Shown here piece after piece: positions 37,295 to 46,597 of a DNA stretch of 64,000 nucleotides. Each line of letters opens with the position of its first letter. The stretch's first letter is position 1. The stretch is from assembly GCA_021463865.1 (NCBI GenBank), contig JAJTXY010000016.1:26796-90795 (forward strand), given 5' to 3'. The notes below the pieces were generated by a model that was not told the DNA's origin, made no database searches, and saw only the letters and a list, made by a program, of their open reading frames with translations. The DNA is from Anaerolineae bacterium (lineage in GTDB: Bacteria; Chloroflexota; Anaerolineae; Aggregatilineales; J027). Made by a program: the position numbers and the translations under genes.

Positions 37295-40200
37295 GTGTTT
37301 TATCCGTCGCTACAATTGCCTGCTGTTTATCCATCGGATTTACGAAAGTCGTTGAGAATGCCCCGTTTATTACGTCGCTTATTGCCCGATCTGGCTATCA
37401 TTGCGGGCTTGTTTATCGTACCGCTCTTGTTTTTTGCCCCCGTTACGCTCGGTGGCCGGACACTCATCCCCGCCGATAATCTGTATCAAGCTGAACCCTA
37501 TGCCACCGAACGCGAACAGGCAGGTGCACCGGAAATCCCCCATAATGCTCTGCTGTCTGATCTTGTGCTGCAAAATTATCAATGGAAAACATTCATCCGC
37601 GAAAATCTCAGCGAGGGTGAAATTCCGCTGTGGCAGCCCAACCAATTTGCTGGGACAACGTTCCTCGCCAATGGTCAACACAGCATGTTGTATCCCTTCA
37701 GCGTGATTTATTATGTACTGCCCCTTGATGCGGCGTATGGATGGTTTGCGGTTAGTCAGTTATGGCTGGCAGGGCTGCTGATGTATGTGTATGTACGGGG
37801 GATTGGCCTCAGTCGCATTGCGGGACTCATCGCGGCACTGACCCTTCAACTCAGCAGCTTTTTCATCGTTTCCGCCGTCCACCCGATGATTCAAGCAAGC
37901 GCGGCGTGGCTGCCTCTTGAATTGTTGATGATCGAATACGTTCTGCTGAAAAAGCCATTTCCCGGTACAGGTGGCAGACCGAACCGCTTGACATGGGTAC
38001 TGATCGGTGCGGTGGGTCTGGGAATGGCGCACTTGGCAGGGCATATCGAAATTGTTTATTACACGCTGCTGGTGATGGCCTTTTATGCCGCGTGTCGTCT
38101 CATCTGTACGTGGTGGCCGAATAAAACTCATTGGCGAAAATTGATTGCCCCATCATTGACCTTGATTGTCATGGTCGCGCTTGGGTTCGGCATTGGCGCG
38201 GTGCAGTTCGTTCCGGGGGTGGAGGCGGCGAATAACAGTTTTCGCACGGATCGGCAAGATTCATTGGATGAGGTGTTGGGATATGCCTTACCCAATCGCC
38301 ATATCGCTAAATTTCTGATGCCGAACGTTTATGGCAATCCGGCGCATCACAGCTATCTGGATGTATTTAAATGGGAAACGGTATCGCAAGATTGGCAGCG
38401 AACAGACCCCGCCAATCCTGAAAATAGCACCCGCGTCACCAATACAGATTTTGGAATCAAAAATTATGTTGAGGGCGGGGTGTACTTGGGGATTTTACCG
38501 CTGTTACTGGCGCTGTTCGGGGTGTACGTGGGGATAAAAAAGAACCTCACCCCCCAGCGCCCTTTCCAACATGGCGAGGGGGAGCAAAGTCCTCCTTATC
38601 GTGGGATATTTGGGTTGCTGGGGCTTGTGTCGCTGACGTTCATGTTTGGGCTGCCGACCTATGCCGTTCTCTATTATGGCTTACCGGGGGTTGATCAACT
38701 GCATACGCCGTTTCGATGGATTTGGCCTTTTACAGTATGCGTGGCGGTGCTGGCGGCATTTGGAGCGGAGGCGCTACAAAAATCGCGTGGCGAGGCCGAA
38801 TATGGGGAGCAGTATTATCAGACCGAGGCGGCGCGACAACCCCTTTATCGTTTGGCAAAACGCGGCGGCTGGGTGTTGATCTGGATAGGGGTTGCAATTC
38901 TGGTCGGGTTGATAGGCAGTCGGGTTTTTTATAATCAGGCCGATGGCTTGGTCGAACGGATTTTTGATGGCCTATCGAAAGCCAATGGGGTTTTTCCGAA
39001 TGCCAAAGCCTTTTACAGTTACGAATTTCGCAACGTGCTGGTTTTGGGATTGACGGTGTTTGGCGCGGGGGTTGTCTTTCGAGTCAGCCGCTGTCCGATT
39101 TATTTACGGCGGGGTAATCGCCAAATTCCGATTTGGCAGGTACTAGCGGTGCTGTTGATTTTGATTGACCTGTTTGCCTCCACCTTTGATTTTAATACCG
39201 CCGCCAAAAAAGAATGGCTGAGTTACAAACCCGAACCGATTGCATGGTTGCAACAGAAAATGGCGGAAGAAGGGACGTTCCGCATTCATGGCTATAAATG
39301 GGGGCGCGATCCAATCCCACAAAATGCGGGGTGGCAATATGGTCTTCAGGATGTCAGGGGCTACGACAGTCTATTTAGTAAAGAATATGCTGATTTATTG
39401 GCGCAAACTGTGCCCCCAAATGGTCTAGCCTATAATCAGATTTTCCCGATCAGCGGTGTCTACGATGATCCCAATGCCCTTGCCAGCCCGATTTTAGATT
39501 TACTGAATGTGCGCTACGTCATCACGGATTGGCTAATCCAAGAACCGGAAAAACTGGGTTATGAGGAAGTCTATGTCAATGCCGGGGTGCGGATTTATCG
39601 CAATCTGGATGCCCTGCCGCGTGCCTATACCCTGCCGATTGACCCCCAAACGCCACATCCTGCCTATTTGCCAGCGTTAGACCATCTCGATGCGTCATTG
39701 GGGACGGCGTCCATCACCCGCTATCAAGATATTACGGTCATGGTGGATGCGATGGTTGAGCAGGATTCATGGTTGGTGTTGTCAGATAGCTATGATGAGG
39801 GCTGGCGGGCCTTTGTGCGTCCATTAGGGGGCACAGAAGATGACGAGAAGGAAATAAATGTCCAACGGGTCAATGGCAATTTACGGGCTGTTCAGCTAGA
39901 GTCGGGGGCATGGACAATTCGCTTCCGCTATAGCCCGGTCAGTTTCCAAATCGGGGCATTTAGCAGCTTTGTCAGCGGCATGTTGGTAATTTTTCTCGCC
40001 CTCCTGTGGCTATGGATGACTTTTGTTGGCGAACACTCCGAAGGTGATACCGGACGGCGAGTATTAAAAAACAGCGTTGCGCCGATTGCCCTGAATTTAT
40101 TTAATCGCCTGATTGATTTCGCCTTCGCGTTTATCATGCTGCGTATTCTGGCACCGGAAAATGCTGGGATTTATTATTACGCGATTGTCGTGTTTGGCTG

Positions 40201-41536
40201 GTTCGATATTTTTACCAATTTCGGTCTCAACACTCTGCTGACCCGTGATATTTCGAGGGATAAGGACGCAGCAGGACGTTATCTCTATAACACCACTTTG
40301 CTGCGGATTGGACTGGCGGGGTTAGCCGTGCCAGCCTTGATTGCCGTCTTGGTGATTCGCAATGCAACCGTTTCGCCCTCGCTTGACCACACCGCCGTCA
40401 TTTCCATTTTCCTGCTCTATATTGGGCTTGTACCTAACAGTCTCAGCACAGGCTTGACCGCGCTGTTTTATGCGTTTGAAAAAGCCGAATATCCTGCCGC
40501 AATTTCAACTATCACCACGCTATTTAAAGTGACGCTTGGGTTAGGGGCGCTACTGGCGGGGTGGGGAGTGATTGGGCTTGCCGGGGCGAGTATCCTCACC
40601 AATCTGGCGACCCTATTGATTTTGATGCGTTTGGCGTGGCCGTTTATCAAGGGCCATTGGAAACCCATGCGCGAAAAAGATTTGCAGCGTATGATGATTC
40701 GGGAATCATGGCCGTTGATGATTAACCACCTCTTGGCGACAGTCTTTTTCAAGAGCGATGTCATTTTGATGGAAGCGATTAACGGGGTGGCGGTGGTCGG
40801 CTCATATTCAACGGCCTATAAGTGGCTGGATGCGCTCAATATTATTCCGGCGTTTTTCACAATGGCCCTGCTCCCGTTGATGTCGCGCCAAAAATCCGAG
40901 GGCAATATCAGCGGATTGGTTCGCAATTACACACTCGGCATCAAGATTTTGGTGATGATTGCCGTCCCAATTGCGGTGTTTACCACCTTTTTGGGGCACT
41001 CATTGGTTGAATTTTTAGGGGGAAGGGAATACCTGCCAGAAGGGGCCATCGCGCTGCAAATCATGATCTGGAGTATTTTGATCGGGTGGATGAACAGTCT
41101 CACCCAGTATGTGTTGATTGCGGTAGACCGTCAGCGCCAAATTACCCGAACCTTTATCGTGGCGGTCAGTTTCAACATTATCGTCAATTTGATTTTGCTG
41201 CCCCGCTACAGCTATAAGGCTGCGGCTGTGACCACCATTCTATCGGAAGGGGCGTTGTTTATCGGCTTTATTCTGCTGCTGCAACCCGTGTTGGGCAAGA
41301 TTAACTGGTTAGGCCAATTGTGGCGCTTGTGGGTAGCCGGTGCGGTCACGTTTGGTGTGACATGGATGCTTTGGCAGTTCGTGCCATTCCTTGCACTATT
41401 GGTCGGTCTTGGAGTCTATGGTGTGGCGGTGATGGTGTTACAACCGTTTAGTGCTGAGGAACAGGCACGCATAGGGTCATTGATGCCACGACGAGTGCGC
41501 CGCATCATCACACGAAAGGAACTAGCACAATCCTGA
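37295..41536 (+). CDS. Fusion membrane protein: YfhO-like N-terminal half and MOP/Wzx-like polysaccharide flippase C-terminal half
   Basis: 1413 aa; N-half DTLIPADNLYQ-type loop (GGRTLIPADNLYQAEPY) and YfhO-like topology; C-half LFNRLIDFAFAFIMLRILAPENAGIYYYAIVVFGWFDIFTNFGLNTLLTRDISRD. Confidence 0.75.
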   Translation: MFYPSLQLPAVYPSDLRKSLRMPRLLRRLLPDLAIIAGLFIVPLLFFAPVTLGGRTLIPADNLYQAEPYATEREQAGAPEIPHNALLSDLVLQNYQWKTFIRENLSEGEIPLWQPNQFAGTTFLANGQHSMLYPFSVIYYVLPLDAAYGWFAVSQLWLAGLLMYVYVRGIGLSRIAGLIAALTLQLSSFFIVSAVHPMIQASAAWLPLELLMIEYVLLKKPFPGTGGRPNRLTWVLIGAVGLGMAHLAGHIEIVYYTLLVMAFYAACRLICTWWPNKTHWRKLIAPSLTLIVMVALGFGIGAVQFVPGVEAANNSFRTDRQDSLDEVLGYALPNRHIAKFLMPNVYGNPAHHSYLDVFKWETVSQDWQRTDPANPENSTRVTNTDFGIKNYVEGGVYLGILPLLLALFGVYVGIKKNLTPQRPFQHGEGEQSPPYRGIFGLLGLVSLTFMFGLPTYAVLYYGLPGVDQLHTPFRWIWPFTVCVAVLAAFGAEALQKSRGEAEYGEQYYQTEAARQPLYRLAKRGGWVLIWIGVAILVGLIGSRVFYNQADGLVERIFDGLSKANGVFPNAKAFYSYEFRNVLVLGLTVFGAGVVFRVSRCPIYLRRGNRQIPIWQVLAVLLILIDLFASTFDFNTAAKKEWLSYKPEPIAWLQQKMAEEGTFRIHGYKWGRDPIPQNAGWQYGLQDVRGYDSLFSKEYADLLAQTVPPNGLAYNQIFPISGVYDDPNALASPILDLLNVRYVITDWLIQEPEKLGYEEVYVNAGVRIYRNLDALPRAYTLPIDPQTPHPAYLPALDHLDASLGTASITRYQDITVMVDAMVEQDSWLVLSDSYDEGWRAFVRPLGGTEDDEKEINVQRVNGNLRAVQLESGAWTIRFRYSPVSFQIGAFSSFVSGMLVIFLALLWLWMTFVGEHSEGDTGRRVLKNSVAPIALNLFNRLIDFAFAFIMLRILAPENAGIYYYAIVVFGWFDIFTNFGLNTLLTRDISRDKDAAGRYLYNTTLLRIGLAGLAVPALIAVLVIRNATVSPSLDHTAVISIFLLYIGLVPNSLSTGLTALFYAFEKAEYPAAISTITTLFKVTLGLGALLAGWGVIGLAGASILTNLATLLILMRLAWPFIKGHWKPMREKDLQRMMIRESWPLMINHLLATVFFKSDVILMEAINGVAVVGSYSTAYKWLDALNIIPAFFTMALLPLMSRQKSEGNISGLVRNYTLGIKILVMIAVPIAVFTTFLGHSLVEFLGGREYLPEGAIALQIMIWSILIGWMNSLTQYVLIAVDRQRQITRTFIVAVSFNIIVNLILLPRYSYKAAAVTTILSEGALFIGFILLLQPVLGKINWLGQLWRLWVAGAVTFGVTWMLWQFVPFLALLVGLGVYGVAVMVLQPFSAEEQARIGSLMPRRVRRIITRKELAQS
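38544..38600. repeat. Palindromic repeat-like element inserted in frame in the coding sequence
   Basis: CCTCACCCCCCAGCGCCCTTTCCAACATGGCGAGGGGGAGCAAAGTCCTCC; encodes KNLTPQRPFQHGEGEQSPPYRG. Confidence 0.5.
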
Positions 41537-41576
41537 TGCAACCGAGAGCAGTCGGTGTATGGGCTGAGTGTGGAGC

Positions 41577-41906
41577 CTAGCTTTCGATTTTGGCCTCACT
41601 GCTCTTCAGCGGCACCACTTCAAGTCGGTATTGGTCAATCAGTCGGTGTACGACGGGATTGGACTGTACAGGAATCACTAATTTTTGGTCTTCTTGAATA
41701 ACCGTAAAGTGGTAGATGCTGACACTGCGACCCGGCCCGTAAGTATGCATTTCGACACGTACAATCGGATCAAGCGTGCAGCCGCGCTGTAGGCGATTGA
41801 CCAGAATTTCCACTGGGGCAATGGGCTGCGAATGGCTCGACCATGGCTTCAAATTGGCGGTGCTTCGTTTATAGTCCTGCATCCGAGACTGTACATTCTT
41901 TGCCAT
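41577..41906 (-). CDS. Hypothetical protein (109 aa)
   Basis: Complete ORF with no confident family match. Confidence 0.5.
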   Translation of the reverse strand: MAKNVQSRMQDYKRSTANLKPWSSHSQPIAPVEILVNRLQRGCTLDPIVRVEMHTYGPGRSVSIYHFTVIQEDQKLVIPVQSNPVVHRLIDQYRLEVVPLKSSEAKIES

Positions 41907-42046
41907 TTCAATCTCTCCTCAAACCGTAGCTCAACATTTCTCCTACTTATCAGTATAAGTGGAAAATGTAAATTTCGGGTAAGGAGAAACCAAAATTGGT
42001 TTAAGGCTTAAAAAATTTAACTTAATTTGCCGTGCTGTTAATGAAA

Positions 42047-43048
42047 TTATTCGAGGCGAACACCTGTAGCATGGACAGATAAGGGGAGGACTTGGTAGCC
42101 TGCATGGGTGAGGGTTTCACTTAGAAGTTGCTGTTCGGCGGGGGTGATGAGGATAATGGCACAGTCGCCGCCGCCTGCCCCACTTAATTTTGCCCCATAT
42201 GCCCCTGCCGCACGTGCTTGGAATACGATGTCCGCGAGTGGCGCAGTATCAACCCCGATGGCGTGCAGTAAGCCGTGCTGGATATTCATTAATTGTCCCA
42301 AACGAGGCCAATCAGCATTTTCAAGCGCAGGGCGACCCTCTTCGACAAGGGTCAACATTAATTCAATAATCGGTGGCACAATATGAGGCAGGCTATCATG
42401 CAGTTGACGTACCTGCTGTACATAATTGACCGTACCTGCTTTTTGTCCACTGTAGACAACCATCAACGGCAGAGTTGGAATATCGAGGGGAACGATTTCA
42501 CGGGGTGTGTGATTGGCATAATAGAGTGTCCCCCCCCAAATTGCGGCGGCAAGATCGGCCCCCGACCCCAAATGCTGTACCTGTTGAATGGCGTCAACGC
42601 CCATATCGAACAATTGGCGGTGGGACAAACCCACCCCAAACAGCGATGAAAGCCCGAATAAGGCGGTTGCAACAGTGGCCGATGAACTACCCAGCCCCAA
42701 CGTTGCCGCAAAATCGCTGGCGGTCTCAATTTTTAGCGACACATTAAATGGAAATTGGCGGTGAAAGAGGGCCACACAGCTTGCAATAAAACTGGCGGGG
42801 CCGCTGACCTGATTCGTCTCAGCAATTTCATGAAGGGGGTGTTGCCAATGATCGAGGCCAACTGCCGGAGCGGTGATCGTGAGGATCTGTTTGGTAGAGG
42901 GTTCAGCTTCTAGCGTCATATAGAGGCGCGAGTCTACGGCTGTGATCAAGCAAATGCCATTGTATACAATGGCATGTTCCCCCAACAAAAATAGCTTGCC
43001 GGGGGCGGAGACTTTGACTCTCGAATGGACGGGTGAAACGGCTGGCAC
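42047..43048 (-). CDS. GHMP kinase: mevalonate kinase or phosphomevalonate kinase-like
   Basis: VSAPGKLFLLGEHAIVYNG, AATLGLGSSSATVATAL, AYGAKLSGAGGGDCAIIL. Confidence 0.8.
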   Translation of the reverse strand: MPAVSPVHSRVKVSAPGKLFLLGEHAIVYNGICLITAVDSRLYMTLEAEPSTKQILTITAPAVGLDHWQHPLHEIAETNQVSGPASFIASCVALFHRQFPFNVSLKIETASDFAATLGLGSSSATVATALFGLSSLFGVGLSHRQLFDMGVDAIQQVQHLGSGADLAAAIWGGTLYYANHTPREIVPLDIPTLPLMVVYSGQKAGTVNYVQQVRQLHDSLPHIVPPIIELMLTLVEEGRPALENADWPRLGQLMNIQHGLLHAIGVDTAPLADIVFQARAAGAYGAKLSGAGGGDCAIILITPAEQQLLSETLTHAGYQVLPLSVHATGVRLE

Positions 43049-43049
43049 G

Positions 43050-43739
43050 TTAGGCCCAACCCGCGATTTCTTCTAAGGCGGCGGGGTCATGCAGCAGCAA
43101 GCGCCGACTATCCAGCCCGATAAATCCTTCTTCTGACCACTCATGCAGAATATTTTTGAGGGAATTGGTATCTATCCCGGCGGCGCGTGCCACTCGATGG
43201 GCATGAAAACTGCCCGTGACTAGGCCCGTCCGAATTTTCCCATCATGTTCGGCCAAGAGCAAGATGACACTGGCAAGGCGGGCTGCTGGTTGAGTAGCGG
43301 CAAGTTCACGAATACGCAGGTTGGCGGCTTGCAGACGTAAACCCAATTGAACCAACACATCCACCGCCATAGTGGGATTCGCACCAATCGCCTCAAAAAA
43401 TGTATCACGATCCACCGCAATCAGTTGGGCGTCTTCGGTAGCCACTACGCGAGCGGTACGTGGTTCACCAACAATCATCGAAAGATCACCGACTACCTCA
43501 CCCGGCCCTAACGTAGCTAGTACGATTTCCTCTTTGGATTCATATTCGCGGATAATTTGAATCTTGCCTTCTTCAATCAGATAAAGTGTTTTCGCAATAT
43601 CGCCCTGATTAAATAAAATCTCACCCGCATAGAGGTCAACCATGCGAATATTGGCAGCGAGGGGGGCCAATGTCTCTGGTGTTAGATTTTTAAAAATGGG
43701 AATCGCCGAAAGTTTATGATAATCAATTGTCGCGGCCAT
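43050..43739 (-). CDS. Crp/Fnr-type cyclic-nucleotide-binding regulator
   Basis: AGEILFNQGDIAKTLYLIEEGKIQIIREYESKEEIVLATLGPGEVVGDLSMIVGEPRTARVVA; C-terminal HTH-like segment. Confidence 0.85.
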   Translation of the reverse strand: MAATIDYHKLSAIPIFKNLTPETLAPLAANIRMVDLYAGEILFNQGDIAKTLYLIEEGKIQIIREYESKEEIVLATLGPGEVVGDLSMIVGEPRTARVVATEDAQLIAVDRDTFFEAIGANPTMAVDVLVQLGLRLQAANLRIRELAATQPAARLASVILLLAEHDGKIRTGLVTGSFHAHRVARAAGIDTNSLKNILHEWSEEGFIGLDSRRLLLHDPAALEEIAGWA

Positions 43740-43861
43740 TATTGAATCCTACCTATGCTACTCCATTCAACCCACATTATATGCCGACCAATGCCCAAAA
43801 AGTATGGTATCATCGCACAATTAGCTTGATATTTAGATAATACACTTGACCAAACAAAACG

Positions 43862-44278
43862 GTGCGGCAGTTAAAAATTCCTCAACACACCCTTACCTAT
43901 AATTTATTGGCAATCGGCTATGGTGGCGGATTAATGATCTGGCTCTCTACCGAAAGTACCCATGTTGGCTTAACGGCACTGTTGGGATTTGGCTTGGCAT
44001 TGATGATCGTGGGTTTAAGCGTTTTACATTGGCTGGGTGGACGGAATCTCAACCTAATGCGGGGATGGTCGGTATTATTTGGGATCATCACGGGTGCGTT
44101 GACCCCGATCACCACCTTTTTTCTGATGCTGTTTAAGAACGTGCAGCATTCGCATATTGTGCCGGATTTTTCGAACGACGTGATGTGGGAAATCTTGACT
44201 CGAACCCCAGTATGGGCATTAGCGGGCGGATTGATCGGCGGGGCATTTTTGATGTTTAGTTTAGCGACTGCTGATTGA
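43862..44278 (+). CDS. Small integral membrane protein
   Basis: Four predicted hydrophobic segments by eye; GTG start. Confidence 0.55.
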   Translation: MRQLKIPQHTLTYNLLAIGYGGGLMIWLSTESTHVGLTALLGFGLALMIVGLSVLHWLGGRNLNLMRGWSVLFGIITGALTPITTFFLMLFKNVQHSHIVPDFSNDVMWEILTRTPVWALAGGLIGGAFLMFSLATAD

Positions 44279-44410
44279 CCTGAATTTCGTGTGCCATTCG
44301 ACCTTTTTAAGAATTTATTCAGGAAAATCGTGTAATGTAAGAGTGGGGCGCGGTAAAGCGTCCGCCTAGTAAACAAAACAACCAGTTGTTTCATTGAGGG
44401 GTTTATTGCG

Positions 44411-46063
44411 GTGAACTCAGATGTCAGCATTGGGTTAGCATTTTTAGCAGGACTGGTGTCCTTTATTTCGCCCTGTGTTTTGCCACTCGTCCCGGCTTAT
44501 GTGGGTTATATGGGGGGACGGGCGACGACACAGGCCAGTGGTGTGCAGCGCAATAGATTCGGCACATTTTTGCACGGCATCTTTTTTGTGTTGGGCTTTA
44601 CCATCTTTTTTGTCGGGTTTGGTTTGCTCACAGCCGCTGCCGCTTCATTTTTGAAGAGCATTGGGCTGAGTGTTGAGACCATCCTGATCCGCTTGGGTGG
44701 CATCGCGGTCATTTTCTTTGGCTTGTATGTCATGAAGGCTCTTAATCCGGTGTTCGCTTTCATGCTGCGGAAATCTCAAGCATGGGAAAAGAAACCCATC
44801 CAAGCCCTGTTGTTTACCCTCGTGGTCACAATTGTCGTGCTGGGCTATTTCTTTTGGGCGTTTGGAGCCGTGTTTTGGGAATCGGCGGCGTGGGCGCTTA
44901 TTCTGCTGATGCTGATATTGGTATTTTTCCGCCAGCCGATGAATGAAGCCACCAGCCTTGCCAACTTTTGGACACGCGCCATCGAAAAATTGCAGGTCGC
45001 CCTCGTTAGCGACACCCGTAATTTGAACTTTAAGCCCAAAGCAGGCGCTCAGGGTTATCTCAGTTCAACGTTTATGGGTATTGTGTTTTCGGCGGGTTGG
45101 ACACCGTGCATTGGGCCGGTTTATGGCGCTGTGCTGACATTGGCAAACGATGCCGCACAAAAAGGTGATTCGTTGTGGCCGGCTGGGACCATGCTTACCG
45201 CTTATTCGCTCGGTTTGGGGATCCCGTTTCTGCTGACTGCGCTGGCGCTAAATCAAGCTACTGGGGTGATGCGTCGTCTTAAACGCAACATGTTGATGAT
45301 TGAACGGGTTAGCGGCGTGCTGCTGTTGATTATCGGGTTTTCGATCTTGACAGGTGGTTTGACCACTCTCAATCAGCAGATTGCGGGCAATGGCACCTTA
45401 GGGTCATTCTCGTTTCGCCTCGAAGCCTGTACAACTGGTGTGGCCGAGGGCCGTTTGAGTTCGGGTCGCATCGGAACGTGTTTGGGGGACGGTTTCGAGA
45501 AGATCAACGATCAAAATCGTTTCATCCGGGCCGTTGATAAAGGCACCCCGAACGATACCGTAAGTTATGTATTTCCGATGCCGGGAAATTACAATAGCAT
45601 TCCGGTAGGTCTGGAAATCGGCAACCGTGCTCCTGAATTTGAGGTTGAGACCATTGACGGGAACAAAATTTCACTATCCGATTTGCGTGGACAGCCTGTC
45701 TTGATTAATTTCTGGGCGACGTGGTGCCAGCCGTGTCGTAAAGAGATGCCCGAAATTGAACAGGTTTACCAAATTGAACATGAGCGCGGTTTCCGAGTTG
45801 TAACCGTGAATTTGCTTGAGTCGAAAGAGCAGATCAACGAATTTTTGAAAGAATTCGATCTGAGTTTCACCTTTGCACTCGATGAAGATGGCGTGGTCAA
45901 CGGGTTGTATAATGCCATAGGGTTGCCAACCAGCTATCTGATTGATGGCAATGGGATTATCGTAGGGTTTAAATCGGGAGAGATTTCTGCGCAATGGCTA
46001 TTTGACCACCTCAGCGAATTTGAAACCGAAAGTAGCCCTGAAACGGCGCTTAATTTGCAATAA
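44411..46063 (+). CDS. CcdA-like thiol-disulfide transmembrane protein fused to TlpA-like thioredoxin
   Basis: SFISPCVLPLVPAYVGYMGG and GWTPCIGPVYGAVLTLA CcdA halves; C-terminal LINFWATWCQPCRKEMPEI. Confidence 0.9.
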   Translation: MNSDVSIGLAFLAGLVSFISPCVLPLVPAYVGYMGGRATTQASGVQRNRFGTFLHGIFFVLGFTIFFVGFGLLTAAAASFLKSIGLSVETILIRLGGIAVIFFGLYVMKALNPVFAFMLRKSQAWEKKPIQALLFTLVVTIVVLGYFFWAFGAVFWESAAWALILLMLILVFFRQPMNEATSLANFWTRAIEKLQVALVSDTRNLNFKPKAGAQGYLSSTFMGIVFSAGWTPCIGPVYGAVLTLANDAAQKGDSLWPAGTMLTAYSLGLGIPFLLTALALNQATGVMRRLKRNMLMIERVSGVLLLIIGFSILTGGLTTLNQQIAGNGTLGSFSFRLEACTTGVAEGRLSSGRIGTCLGDGFEKINDQNRFIRAVDKGTPNDTVSYVFPMPGNYNSIPVGLEIGNRAPEFEVETIDGNKISLSDLRGQPVLINFWATWCQPCRKEMPEIEQVYQIEHERGFRVVTVNLLESKEQINEFLKEFDLSFTFALDEDGVVNGLYNAIGLPTSYLIDGNGIIVGFKSGEISAQWLFDHLSEFETESSPETALNLQ

Positions 46064-46066
46064 ATA

Positions 46067-46597
46067 GTGCGTACCAGAGCGATGTTGAGAATTTTGTCAG
46101 CCGTCGGAGCGGTGATACTGCTTGTGGCGGCTGTTTTATTGGTGTGGCGGGCGGGTCTACCCCAAAATAATCGGATATTAGGTGAAATTGTCCCCTTTAG
46201 TGCCGAAACGCTAGATGGGCAGTCCGTGACAGTGGCCGGCTCGCTGGACAAGCCGCTAGTGCTCAATTTTTGGGCGACATGGTGTAAACCCTGTATTGTA
46301 GAAATGCCGCGTTTGGAAAATGCCTATCAAGCTGCGGATGATGAATGGTTGCTCGTTGGGGTGAATGCGGGTGAAGGCCCCAACCAAGTGCGCGATTGGA
46401 TTCAAGAACATCCGATTAGTTTCCCAATTATCATTGATAGCACGGGTGCAATCGCGGTATCATACGGCGCTCAATCACAGCTTCCGACGACGGTGTTTAT
46501 AGATCGTCAGGGATATATCCGCAAAATCGTCTATGGCCTGCTTTCAGAGAATGCGCTGAAAGTTGGTCTGGATGCAATTGGAGTTAGAGTCGAATGA
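46067..46597 (+). CDS. TlpA-like membrane-anchored thioredoxin
   Basis: N-terminal TM; LVLNFWATWCKPCIVEMPRLE; LPTTVFIDRQGYI. Confidence 0.88.
   Translation: MRTRAMLRILSAVGAVILLVAAVLLVWRAGLPQNNRILGEIVPFSAETLDGQSVTVAGSLDKPLVLNFWATWCKPCIVEMPRLENAYQAADDEWLLVGVNAGEGPNQVRDWIQEHPISFPIIIDSTGAIAVSYGAQSQLPTTVFIDRQGYIRKIVYGLLSENALKVGLDAIGVRVE

Noticed and set aside
41946-41961. ACTTAT-CAGT-ATAAGT inverted repeat upstream of the 109-aa ORF
   Set aside because: Only 6 bp of AT-rich stem; could easily occur by chance.
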